Assembly (NCBI GenBank): GCA_034509755.1
Contig: CM067543.1
Location: 55,484,653 to 55,548,652, forward strand
Source of the DNA: Anisodus tanguticus
Taxonomy: Eukaryota; Streptophyta; Magnoliopsida; Solanales; Solanaceae
Length of the DNA stretch: 64,000 nucleotides
Direction: 5' to 3'
Positions 48,367 to 59,830 of the stretch are shown piece after piece. The notes beneath the pieces are model-generated. The model was not told the DNA's origin. It did no database searches and saw only the letters and a list, made by a program, of their open reading frames with translations. Every line of letters starts with the position of its first letter. Position 1 is the stretch's first letter. The position numbers were made by a program, and so were the translations under genes.

Positions 48367-51300
48367 TCAGGCACTTTTCTTCACCTCAGCAGCCTTGATG
48401 ATGTCAATGAATTCCGGCTATAAAATACAGAACAAAAGAAAATGTCAAGAATAAGCTACTCATCCTATTCTTTCATTTCGCTAAAATGCCCCTCTTTTAT
48501 CAACCCTTATTCATTGTTTATTAAGCAAAGAATAGCCAGAAGAAAGCATCTCCAGAGTATTTCCACATACCTTCAAAGAAGCTCCACCTACAAGAAAACC
48601 GTCAAGATCTGGCTGTCCAGCCAACTCTTTGCAGTTTGCACCGTTTACAGATCCTGCAAGAGCATAATAACATTCAGTTACTTGGTAAGAGAAAAGGGGA
48701 AAATACTGTCCTGTTTATAAAGTGGAACAAGGAGGGCAAATAAAGGACACACTGAAATATGCAGAATGAGCTTTGCATGTGACTAGATGACTATTAAGAC
48801 ATTTTTCAGTTAAGTTATGGTTACAAAAGCTAGCCGTTTAGTTTCGTTGAGAAGCCGGTATCAGCAAGAAATGGAGTTAACCGTATCTTCCACAAAGGTG
48901 TGGAATCTTGGGAAGAAATTTTCAAAATCTTATTGCTGATGCATGGGTGATAAATGAACAGAGATAAGCAGGCAAATTATTAGGATAAAACGGATGGTGC
49001 TCATAGAACATTACCTCCGTAGATGATCCTGGTTGAAGCAGCCACTTCAGCGCTAACATTGGCTTGAAGCCATTTCCTCAAATCAGCATGTACCTGGAAT
49101 GCAGAAAACAGCCTTAAAACAAAGTTGCTAAAAGTTGTACCAAATTAATGCTACGGAATGCATTCATTATTTACATCAATGTGATATGTCATAAAACCAC
49201 AACTAACGTAATCTATGAGCTGCAAAGAGACTAGGGAGAAACTAGCAATTCTATCTCGAAATTACTACTTAATAGGTTGATGTAGAAGTAAAGAACATTT
49301 TAGATAATTGTTTAACAGAACGATTTTCCCATCCCTCTCCCACCAACAAAAGATCCCAGGACAAAGCCTAGAAAGAACATGAAATCGTTGTAATCTAGTG
49401 TTAATACAATTTAACAAAAATAACATGGAAAATATCACCTGATGAGATCAATTCAAACAGTGATACTAACGTTCAAGTCTAGTTGAAATTCATTATAGAC
49501 CTAGAGGAACTTGAATGAGTAAATTAAACAAGCTGGTCAAATCAACGTACTTCCTGGGCTTGTGCGGGGCTTGCAACCTTTCCAGTACCAATAGCCCAAA
49601 CAGGCTCATAAGCTATAACCACCTTTGACCAATCTGTTACTTTTTCTACAGTGAGATAAAGTGAAAACAGTTAAATGAAGGACTAAATAATCAATTGCTA
49701 GTTTCTCTTCCAAAAAATAACTTCCACCAGTTCATTTTATGTGACAGTGTTCTAGTGGGCACGGTGTTCAAGATGTTAACTAGACTTATATGACAGTATT
49801 CTACCTGCAATAGCCTTTGTTTGTGCTGCAACAACCTCCATGGTAGATCCTGATTCTCTTTGCTCAAGAGTCTCCCCTACACATGCAATTACCTTCAAAC
49901 CTTGAGAAATAGCATATGCTACCTTGTCTCCGACAAACTGCAATCAACAGTTAACAAGTTACAAAATTAATAAATATAACCCTCTTCCAGCTCAGTGATT
50001 ATTAACTACATCGAGGATATAACAGAAATCAGCAGCTTTATATGAAATAGCTCACCTCATTTGATTCACCTAAAATAGCTCTCCTTTCAGAGTGACCCAA
50101 AATGACCCAAGGAATGCTCAGATTAACAAGCATCTCAGCACTGCACAAAGAATAACAATCAGCTTGGAATAAATTATAATACTCAAATTCTACACAGACT
50201 AGACCCTCTCAACTATGAACAAGAAGTCGGCACAAAGATAGCTTAAAACATCCATGTTAAAAAAAAAATCCAACACTAGCAGCCTGAAGAAACAATACAT
50301 GAAACTAGACAACAATAACTACCTAACTGTCAGCTCTTTCCTCAAGGTGCAGGCCTCAAACAGTTAACAGCTAGATATATTGTCTTTCAATAAGTACAAC
50401 ATGGCACACAGATAGAATAGTAACGTACCTAACTTCACCGGTGAAAGCACCCCCTTTCTTAACCCAACAATTTTGGGCAGCAACATGAAAATCAGGCCTC
50501 AATTCATTCTTGACCAGAGGAAGAAAAACAAATGGAGGGCTCACAACAACCTCTACAAGAGAAGAAAGTCGCTAAATGTGTTATGCAACACTAAGATCTT
50601 ACCCAAACATATCTATAGCCCAAATAAAAACAAGTGAAGAGCTTGAAGGACGATTCAACTACTGGCAAATGTGAGAGCAACAATATACTGGCAAATGATT
50701 ATATATTTCAGACAGACAGAATTTGTTTTCCATAAATAAATAGTGGTTGAGACTTCAATTTAGGAGACACCATTAAAAAGATAATGCAATATTCTCCACC
50801 AACTATTCACACATATGATGGGATAAGTAGAACATGATACTTTTGTTCCTTCATTCGGATAACTAATCGGAAGAGAAGCATAAACATATCTCTAGAGTTG
50901 ATGCTAATCAAGTTGGCTGTCTGATATATATGATGTCTAGAAAATCGGATACCTCAAATTTTATAGCTTTGATGTAGACATCATTTACTAAAATTTCCGG
51001 GTAAGTTACAACCAGAAATACATGTATATTGCATTTGTTTGTCTTATGGGCTTAGTGGAGTGGATATGGACATCTTAAAATGACTGTCCAGATATTTTGG
51101 CACACCAGCTCCACTATACCACCCAAAATCAAAAAAGGGCAGCCATATGCACTACGCTCCCGCTATGAGCGGGGTCCGGGGAAGGGTCGGACCACAAGGG
51201 TCTATACCACCCAAAATCAGATTTTTAAAAAATATTTTCGCTGAAAATTTACTTACCAACAACATCTTGTGATGGCACTTGAGCAGCATTGAGTGTTGAT

Positions 51301-52323
51301 ACTATCTTCTTGACCTCTTCACTGGTTCCATTCTGCATTGCATTCGTTATTAGAGCTAAGTCATCTATTGATGACCAAATATTATTGAGGTTTTAATCAA
51401 GTAAAACTGGAGCAAAAAAGTTTTCATAAGATATATATTTTTACTTAAAGATCTTAGATCCACCTCTAAGCTTGAGTAGTACACAACACTTAGATATGAA
51501 AAGACTAAAAACTAAACAACTAATCTCGTACGACAGTGGCCAGGGGCATAGCCGCTTATGCCGCAAGCTTTTACCAGAAAATTATACTACACATATAGCC
51601 ATATATTACTTTTTATAAATACAGATAAAATCTTAAACAGCTTGGTAAAATTCTTACATTTTTTACACATACATATTAAATCTTAAACATCTTTAGCGAA
51701 AATCCTTACTTCAGACACTGGCAGTGGCCTTTCGGTTTTTTAGTTTTTTTTTCCCCCTCTGCTCTTTTCTTTTTGTGTTCCTATTGATAAATTAACCTTT
51801 ATGCATCGAACATTATACTTTTGATTAAATGGATCCAATTCCATACAGATCGATTAACTACTACACTAAACACAATACATCGTAAGAGATTGATTCAGAT
51901 CCAAAACAATTAATACAACTTACTTCCAGCGTATTACACGTAGTCACACATAACAATCGTTACACTTAACACTTGCAAATCAGATCGGTAGGCCAATAAA
52001 CTGTACTACTAACTAAATAGATTAAATTATCAACAAAACTAAGTAATTAGATTGAATATAAAGTAACAAACTTAATCCGAGCATAATACACGTAGTCACA
52101 CATAACAACATAAGATCGAGATCTAAATCGTTACACTAACACTTGTAATCAAATCGGAAGGCCAAAAAACTTGTACTACTAACTAAATAGATTTGAAGTA
52201 TCAAAAAGACTTTTGAGTAATTAGATTGAATATAAAGTATCGATCGATTAAATTGAATTATTATTATTCGATTTAAAAGCTTACGCATTTCCAGTTACCA
52301 CCAACGAAGAAAGTTCTGCCCAT
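48367..52323 (-). CDS. TPI: triosephosphate isomerase, cytosolic (nine exons, 254 residues)
   Basis: Complement join: 52323-52285, 51332-51257, 50552-50429, 50140-50056, 49937-49805, 49645-49551, 49093-49015, 48653-48571, 48417-48367. The exons sum to 765 bp = 254 codons plus TGA, the usual cytosolic plant length, and every border is GT/AG and in phase. The enzyme interconverts dihydroxyacetone phosphate and glyceraldehyde 3-phosphate in glycolysis, as a homodimer. Key residues are all present: Asn10 and Lys12 in MGRTFFVGGNWKC, His96 in ILGHSERR, Glu166 in IAYEPVWAIGTG with mobile loop 6, and the phosphate-binding IIYGGSVNG (208-215). There is no transit peptide, which excludes the plastid isoform. 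Lys is more usual at position 4 (here Thr). Two Au-type SINEs have inserted, one in intron 1 and one just upstream of the start. The gene looks fully functional. Confidence 0.97.
51114..51219 (-). mobile_element. Au-type SINE with 12-18 bp target duplication, intron 1 of TPI
   Basis: CTATACCACCCAAAATCA flanks it on both sides (51114-51131 and 51202-51219). Between lie AAAAAAGGGCAGCC, CACTACGCTCCCGCTATGAG, CGGGGTCCGGGGAAGGG and CGGACCACAAGGGT. On the minus strand this ends in a short T-run, as Au SINEs do. It is 5'-truncated, and the shared TCTA at the truncation point makes the exact duplication length uncertain. Confidence 0.8.
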
Positions 52324-52413
52324 TTTTTTATGAGGATGATATCAAAGGATTGCACAGCAAGAAAAAGAGATCTAGTATAAGTTTGTGTTTGTGGTAATGA
52401 GAAGAGGAGCGAG

Positions 52414-52492
52414 GATATTATATACTAAAAAAGGCAGCCCAGCTATGCCCGCGATCTGGGCAACCGCCGGACCACAAAGATATTATATACTA
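52414..52492 (-). mobile_element. truncated Au-type SINE with 14-bp target duplication at the TPI promoter
   Basis: GATATTATATACTA at 52414-52427 and 52479-52492 flanks a 51-bp insert. The insert has A6, GGCAGCCCAGCTATGCCC, GCGATCTGGGCAACCGC and CGGACCACAAA, the two ends of an Au SINE with its middle mostly lost. It lies about 90-170 bp upstream of the TPI ATG. Confidence 0.8.
52417..52425 (-). promoter_or_regulatory. probable TATA box of TPI (proximal copy)
   Basis: TATATAATA on the minus strand lies 94-102 bases upstream of the ATG at 52323, a normal distance for a plant promoter. An identical copy lies at 52482-52490 because the SINE insertion duplicated this sequence. Which copy is used cannot be told from sequence. 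Confidence 0.5.
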
Positions 52493-52512
52493 TACTACTA
52501 TAGTGATTAAAA

Positions 52513-55293
52513 TAAGGTTGTCCCGTGGTCCGGGACGTCCCGATCTCACCCCGACCCGTCCTGGTCCCGACCCATCTCGGTCTCACCGGATAAATTACGG
52601 GATGGGACTAGGGTTGGTCCCGTCCGTCCCGGTCCCGACCCGCCCCGTTTGCAGAAACCAACCGTTGCACAAACAACCATTTTCAATTTTAGCTGTTGTC
52701 AATGGCTCGTAATGAACATTTTGGTACCTCCACACCCCATAAACCCCCATACGCCTTAATATTTATTTTTAACCTCTAAGTTAATATATTTACACATTAA
52801 CCCTATTTTTCAATTATAAATACCTCATTTTCCTCTTCATTTTCCCCACAAATCTTCCTACCATCTCTCTAATATCTCTCTCTACAAGTCTAAATTACAC
52901 ACTAAATATTATATTTTATTTATTAATTTCTATCAAAGTTAAAAAATTAGGAGTGAAGTTGGCATTAGCTTGAGGATCATCGAGCAAAGTTTTAATTTTC
53001 AACTTCGATTACACGTCGGCGTTTGGTACACTCGTTCCTTCTTTTATTTAAATTATTATTGTTACTTAATTTTAATTATCGTACTTAATTTTTTAAACTT
53101 TAATTATTTATTTACATAATTATAATGGAATGAGACGGACGTTTTTCTGGTAGAGGTATTAGGGGTAACAGGGGTAAAGGTGCATATTCTAGTAATCCTA
53201 ATTATGATAATTTCACTCATTGTAGATGAAACTGATATTTTTAATGTTAATATTAATATACCATTAGATCATGAGGTATATTCTGCATCTGAACCAGACT
53301 ATGATTTAGAAAATGAATTAGAAGAAAATTTAGATAACACACCCACTAGTGCAACTCCACCTCAGGCTGAAACTGAAACTGAAATTCCTCTTATTCCCTG
53401 TAGTATGAGTAGAGGCCAAAAACAACGAAAATTAAAATCATCTGCATGAGATTTTTTTGATAGGGACATTCCTAATCAACTAGCTATTTATAAAATTTGT
53501 CGCAAAGTTTATAAATTTAAAATTGGAAAAGGTCAATGTGGGACATGGAATTTAATGAGACATGTGAAAAACTCTCACAAAGCAAGATATAACTAATACT
53601 TGACTGAAAAAACGGGTGTGCAAATGCCTAATGAGTCGGGACAAGGTTCACATAGTGTCCCCGACCAAGTACATGGTCGAATTAACTCGATGACGGAGGG
53701 AGTTATAGGTCTGAAATATGATAAACACAAAGATCGAGAAAAATTGGCAAAATTAGTTGCTGTGGAGGGTTTGCCTTTTTCATTTCCTTCCTCTTCTGGT
53801 TTTATTCATTACATTCGAGAAACATATAATCCTGCTTTTAACGATTTTACTAGATCAACTGTTAGAAGAGATGTTTTTAAATTTGCGCATGAATATCAAC
53901 AATATTTACGTTATGCATTGTATCATTTTAATGACAAAGTGACTATCACTTTTGACATAGGCCGTAGAACTAATGGTAATGATTATTTAACTGTTACATG
54001 TCATTGGATATATCACAATTGGTCTATGCAAACACGTATATTATCATATAGATATGTTGATGAGAGGCACACTGGAGTTTTTATTTCAAGAAATATTCAT
54101 GAAATTAGTGAATATTATGAAATTACTGATGAAAATTATAACTATTACATTAGATAATGCTTCTTGTAATGATTATGCTGTAAACATTTTAAAAACTCGA
54201 TTTACTCCATCTTTTTTCGATGTTTTTCATGTTAGATGTGTATGTCATATTTATAACTTAGTTGCAAATGATGGCCTAAAACTTTTTAAAGACATCCTTG
54301 ATAAAATACAATTTGCTATCAACTTTATTTTAAAGGTAATAAAATACAAAGACTCATAAAGTATAAAAAATATGTCATGATTGTGGATTACTTTATAGGA
54401 AAATTCCAGAAGAAGTTGCAACTACGTGGAATTCTTTGTATGAACAATTAGTTGTTGCCCACGAGTATAGAAGACCTATAACTTTATTATTTAACGCCCA
54501 TAATCAAAATCCTTCGGATATGCTTGTAGATGATGATTGGGATAAAATTTTGGAACTTATTGTATTCATAGAGAAATTATTTTTAGCTACTAAGGAATTT
54601 TCTGTTATTTATTATCCTACTATTTCATCTATGTTATTTTATATAGCTCTAATATTTTTGTTATTTAATGAATATATGAAAAAACCAACTTACGCTCCAG
54701 CTATTAAAAAATATTTTTTCCTATTCCCACTATTTATTTTATTGATGTTGTATTAAATCCTACTATTAAAATAGACAGTTGTAATGCCCTTATTGAAACG
54801 ATTTATGAATCCTTAGAAATACTTCCATCAGAACCAACTAATGAACCAACTAAACAAGATGTTATCTCTAGCATACAAACACAATGCAAAATTATGTATA
54901 TGTATTACCAACAACAAAGTGCAAATAATCAACCGACTTCTGTACCATCTTCTTCTACTTCACTTCAACCTTATAAAAAATATGTGATTTCTGCTTCAAG
55001 TATTCAAGGCCTTCAAAATAGAATGTATAGTGTTTCAAGTGCATCACAAATTAGCGAGTTTGATGTTTATGTTTTGCAGGGTGTTGTACCGTTCGAATCA
55101 ATTGCTAATGAAAATGGACGTGAAGACTTGCTGAAATACTGGAGGGAGAATGAAAAGACATTTTCGACTCTATCAAAGATGACCCGAGATGTGTTGAATA
55201 TTCAAGCGTTATCTGCAGCTTCTGTAAACATTTTTTCTGCTGGAAGGTTTCAAATAGGAGAGCACAGACACTCATTGGCGGGAGACAGTTATT
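52513..55293 (+). mobile_element. hAT DNA transposon, 3' end lost
   Basis: The left edge is a GC-rich block unlike its surroundings (about 52518-52650: repeated GTCCCG/CCCGACCCG words and CCGGGACGTCCCG). It is typical of the subterminal region of a hAT family with BED-finger transposase. The transposase relic follows. The right end and terminal repeat are missing, because an L1-type LINE begins where the dimerisation domain ends, so no target duplication can be tested. Confidence 0.7.
53126..55293 (+). pseudogene. hAT transposase (BED zinc finger, hATC domain), disabled
   Basis: An early frame has an acidic stretch (53180-53449). The BED-type finger follows (about 53440-53595: DFFDRDIPNQLAIYKICRKV and GTWNLMRHVKNSHKARYN), where the first Cys of the expected CxxC is Tyr. 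The catalytic core lies at 53600-54360 (FIHYIRETYNPAFNDFTRST; VTITFDIGRRTNGNDYLTVT; ITLDNASCNDYAVNIL; HVRCVCHIYNLV). The insertion-domain side is at about 54400-54760 (TTWNSLYEQLVVAHEYR). The C-terminal dimerisation block is at 54900-55293 (FDVYVLQGVVPFESIANENG; NIFSAGRFQIGEHRHSLAGD). TAA, TGA and TAG stops and a frameshift near 54150 disable it. Confidence 0.85.
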
Positions 55294-58011
55294 GGTAAAT
55301 ATATGTGTGAGGCAGTTAGAAATTTCTTTTCTTTCAGAAATTTTAATTCCAGAATGAAATCAGACAATTATTTTGATCCCTAAAGTTAAATTTTCTACGT
55401 ATGTTGTTCAATTTCGACCTATAAGTTTATGCTCTACTGTGTATAAAATTATTATCAAAGTGTTAGTTGCTATAATGAAGGAAGTTCTACCTCTAGTAAT
55501 TTCTCTTAATCTGTCGGCTTTCGTAGGTAATAACATAGTGGTATGCTAGTTCATGAATTTATGCATTTGCTAAAGAATAAAAGAAGAGGAAGAGAGAAAT
55601 TTATGGCAATGAAGCTTGATATGTCCGAAGCCTATTATAGAGTAGAGTGGATTTTTGTTAAAGAAATGCTCTTAAAAATGAATTTTGATCAAACATTTGT
55701 CGGGTGGATAATGAAATGTGTAACTTCTACAACCTATAAATTTAATATAAATGGTGAAGTTGTTGGATGGATTAAATCAACTAGGGTCTAATACAAGGTG
55801 ACCCCTTATCTCCTTATTTATTCTTGATATGTGCCGAAGGTCTATCAACTCTCCTTAAAAAGGCTGATGAACAAGGTGATATTCGAGGGTTAAGTCTAAA
55901 TAGAAATGGACTTAGTGTTTTTCATTATTTTTGTTGATGATTCCTTAATTTTCTGTTCGGCCAATAGTCAGAGTGCTAAGACTGTTGTTGATACATTAGG
56001 TACATACGCTAAATGTTCAGACCAAATGATTAATGTAGAGAAATCTAGCAAGAATATTTTAGAGGCGGATAAGGAAAATATTTTTTCTATATTGGGACAA
56101 CACCAAGACAATCAAATGGGTATGTATCTTGGATTACTGGCAGTCATAGGACGGTCTAAAAAGAAGTATTAGATTTTATTTAAAATAGGATTTGAGTAAA
56201 AATTAAAGGATGGAAAAGAGTGTTTTTAAGTCCAGCTGGGAAAGATGTTATGTTAAAGGCGATGTTGACCAGTGTACCTACGTATGCTTTATCTTGTTTT
56301 CAACTTTTTGAAAGCTTATGTAAGGAGATAACTTTCATTCTTTCAAACTTTTGGCGGAGTCAGGGTAATGGAAAGAAAAATATTTATTTTGAAAAATGAA
56401 ATAAATTATGTGAATCAAAAGCTCGTGGGGGCTTAGGCTTTAGAGATATTAAAGCTTTTAATAAAGCTATGCTAGCAATGATGGTTCGGAGAATATTGAT
56501 TAATCCCGATTTATTTCTGTCAAGAATCTTAAAAAGTAAGTATTTTTCAAATGTTTCTTTCTTAAATGCTACTACAACTTCATCAGCATCTTGGATTTGG
56601 AAAAGTATAGTTTGGGGTCGAGAATTGTTAGAAAAAGGTCTAAGATGGAGAGTTGCTACTGGTGAAGAAATTTATGTGTGGAAAGATCCCTGAATTTCTA
56701 AGGTCATTGGGTTTAAACCTCATAGAACCATTGCTTATGAAAACTTGGACTTAAAAGTGCTTGATCTAATAAATGTAGAATCCCAGACTTGGAAGACGAA
56801 TGAATTAAATAGATTTTTTTGGTTTGAATGATGTTAATGTTATTGACTATTCCTTTATCTGTTACAGATTATAGGGATAAAATAATTTGACATTATACGA
56901 AATCAGGGACTTGTGAAGTTAGATCGGGTTATCACCTCGCAAAAAATTTATGCGAGCAAGGGGATACTAGGGATAATATTACTCAATCAAGTAATCATGC
57001 GTACCCTAAAGCTTTTTGGGACTATTTATGGGCTATGAAAATAAAAAATAAACATAAGCATTTTCTAAGAAAGTGTGTGCTTAATATCTTACCAGTGAAC
57101 AATATAATTAGGAAAAGAATAACTCATGTGAGTAGTGTTCGTAAGAGATGTGGTTTAGAAAATGAAACTGTGGAACACATGCTTTTTAAGTGTCATGATT
57201 CTTAAATAATTTAGAAAATGAGCCCTATTAATTGGACTGATCTCGACACTATTACTGACTTCTCTTTGTGGTGGAACGATAAGATTAATTTGACAAAAAA
57301 ATGCTCTAGTTCTGCTAGTGTTCTGAATTTGACAGTAATAATAATGTGGGATATATGGAAGTCTAGGAATACTTGGTATTTTAATAATGAATTAACTGAT
57401 CCTCCAGACATCGTGGTAAAAGCTTTATTTGAGTATAATGAATTTCTTGATATAATGCTTGTCGATTCCTCCAATAGTATTTTACATGAGACTTATGAAC
57501 ATCAACTAATAGTGCCTAAGGATGGAATTTGTTTATTTGTTGATGCAGGGTTACAAGTTGAATCAAAGAAGGCAAGCATTGGTTTGGTTGCTATGGATAG
57601 TAAGGATGTTTTGCTTCATGTTCATGGATCCCCGATTCAGTTCGTTGGGAAGTCTATAATTGTTGAAGCTCGTGCAATTAGAAAAGATGTGGATACAATG
57701 ATACAAAATGAATGGAGAAAACTTTATGTCTTCTTCGATGCGAAATGTGTAGTAGATATCTTGAAGAAAATGGTGAAGACTACTTGGGAAGTGGATATCG
57801 CTTGTGAATATATTTGGAAGATGTCTTCATGTCTAGCTCATGTTGTATTTGTATATATTTCTAGAATATTTAATATTATTGCTCATAACTTAGCAATGTT
57901 TTCAATTTTCTTGGGAAAGAACCCTAGTTGAATTGTCTATGATGTTGTATGCTCTTTGGACATGTAATGTCCTTAATACATTAATGAATTGAGAATTTCC
58001 ATTGAAAAAAA
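55294..58011 (+). mobile_element. L1-type LINE, 5'-truncated, with A-tail
   Basis: It starts inside the region before the RT palm, directly after the hAT dimerisation domain, and ends with a 3' UTR (TATGATGTTGTATGCTCTTT ... CATTAATGAATTGAG) and an A9 tail at about 58002-58010. The sequence after the tail (GTTCATTACCCTCC) shows no convincing match to the sequence before the 5' junction, so the target duplication is undetected. Confidence 0.8.
55310..57931 (+). pseudogene. LINE reverse transcriptase, zf-RVT and RNase H relic
   Basis: In order: FRPISLCSTVYKIIIKVLVA (about 55410); SEAYYRVEWIFVKEMLLKMN, a palm motif with Asp/Ser (55543-55791); FIIFVDDSLIFCSANSQSAK, the FADD-like catalytic box read as FVDD (about 55925); GLGFRDIKAFNKAMLAMMVR (about 56440-56490). 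The zf-RVT block is at about 57060-57205 (RKRITHVSSVRKRCGLENET, VEHMLFKCHD). A 237-codon open RNase H-type frame is at 57218-57931 (LFVDAGLQVESKKASIGLVA; FFDAKCVVDIL). Multiple stops and frame changes before 57200 make it inactive. Confidence 0.85.
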
Positions 58012-58771
58012 AAGTTCATTACCCTCCAGAAAATGCAAAACTTTTGAGGTAAATAGTGTGTACCTGTCATATATTCATCTAATATTATTAAATTGCATTA
58101 TTGAGAATATATATTTTCAGTTTGCATATAAGTTATATTTGTAAAGATCCCGTTACAAAGTACAAAAAGAAATTGATTTTTTTCTTTTCACCCGATGTTC
58201 GATATTGGCTTTAAAATCCGACTAATTTAGTTCGTGCTGGGAAGTCCTACTTTTAAAGTAAAAGGCTCCCTATCAAAGACACCACTTTTAAAGAAAAAGG
58301 CTTTCCGTCAAAGATACTATCATATCCAAAGCTCAAATTCGAAATCTCTAATTAAAATTGAAGGAGTATTTATCACTTCACCATAACTTAAGTTAATAAA
58401 GAAACTGAATTCATTAGCCAGATGAGAAGGTCGGGATAGAGATATTGAAAACTTTCCAGGAATTTTGTTCAATACTAGTATACTTTATTATGCTAGATTG
58501 GTATGATTTGGTACTAATTTTAATTTACATATCTTGTTAGTTGTTATATTGTTAAAAAATTATGTCATATTAGTATGACTTAGTATTATCTTCATTCTAT
58601 ATATTTTTAATTATTCGATTGATATGACTTGATATTATCTTAATTCTACCTATCTTATTCTATTTTTCACAAGACATTCCAAATGGGTATGAATTTGTGC
58701 TATTTTCTTTATAGCTTTATTATTAGATTATTCAGAAATCGTATTGAATTGGGTATAATGACTAGTATTTT
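58012..58771. other. intergenic with short tandem duplications
   Basis: At 58250-58320 a unit of about 36 bp (CTTTTAAAGTAAAAGGCTCC, CTATCAAAGACACCA) is repeated once in altered form. At 58490-58670 a unit of about 70 bp (TAGTATGACTTAGTATTATC-like) occurs about three times. No gene. Confidence 0.55.
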
Positions 58772-59830
58772 GACCAACTTTAACGGCTTAAACACTAGTG
58801 TAACGTATGTTGGAGAATCCGGTTCTTCACACATGCATGATCTACTAAGTACGTAGATAACCGTAGGGCCAAGAATCGTCAAATTTCATTGAGAAATGAA
58901 AGAGATATTGGTTCACGAAGTAAGGTGTTTGAAGCATGGAAAGTGTGGTATTGTGTGTAATTCTCCCTCATCGGTAGAGGAAGAAAGAATTGTTGTGTAT
59001 ATAAGATTCGAAATTGGTTAGGGGTTTGGGACCCCAAGGGGTATCCCATGTGTTTAAAGGAGGGAGGACCTAGATGTGCTTCGGTTCGAGGAAAGACCAC
59101 ACGCGCGCCGCCGCCCGCCCGTCCCGTCCGGTCCGGTTCGGGTTCCGGGTTCTCGGGTTCACGGGCCACGGGCCGTGGGTTGTGGGTCGTGGGTCGTGGG
59201 TCGTCTGATATTATCTTTTTGGGCTGAATTACTCCTCCTATAATGGCCAAAACAGTTGGTCTTTCTCCCATTTATGTTGGTGACTTTACTACCTCCATAA
59301 TGGCCATTATTTGGCTATTATGGAGGCAGTTTTCAGGCAGTAAACAGCCCCTCCCTCACCTATATAAACACCCCCTTACACCATTGTTGAGCACAAAGAC
59401 ATATGCACGAAAATACATAAACGGATGCGAAAAAAAACGATGCACGAAAATACACAACCGAAATAGTTTTCTTCCTACAACTTCCAAGCATCATTTCGTT
59501 ACTCAATATTCTTCACGGTAGCTCTTGAGTTTCCTTTGCTCAAGGGTTCCATTGCTGTTTTATCTTGGGAGACAAATTGTCCAGGACGTATAAAGGATAC
59601 ATACGGGGCAATATTGTCTTAAGGACAGAGTGCTACACTCGACTCAGCAAAAACATTTTACATTTTTCCGTCTTCTACAAAACTGGAATTTCCGCTTTTA
59701 CTTGTGTAACGATTGTAATTTCGATTCCATGTTGAATTATTGAAATCTTTATTTATCCTTTCGAATACTTGTAATAGTTAAATACTTCCCGTACTGCTTT
59801 ATAAAGTACCATAGAGCAAAACTCCCAACA
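58772..59830 (+). repeat. 5' LTR of the right-hand copia element, 34 bp short at its start
   Basis: It ends CCAACA, as expected for a TGTTGG...CCAACA LTR. GC-rich words around 59101-59200 (CGGGCCACGGGCCGTGGG, then three GTGGGTC repeats) stand out in AT-rich DNA. Confidence 0.8.

Noticed and set aside
59101..59200. GC-rich block as a CpG island or gene promoter
   Set aside because: It is part of the copia LTR, with a diverged counterpart in the lone LTR at about 39790.
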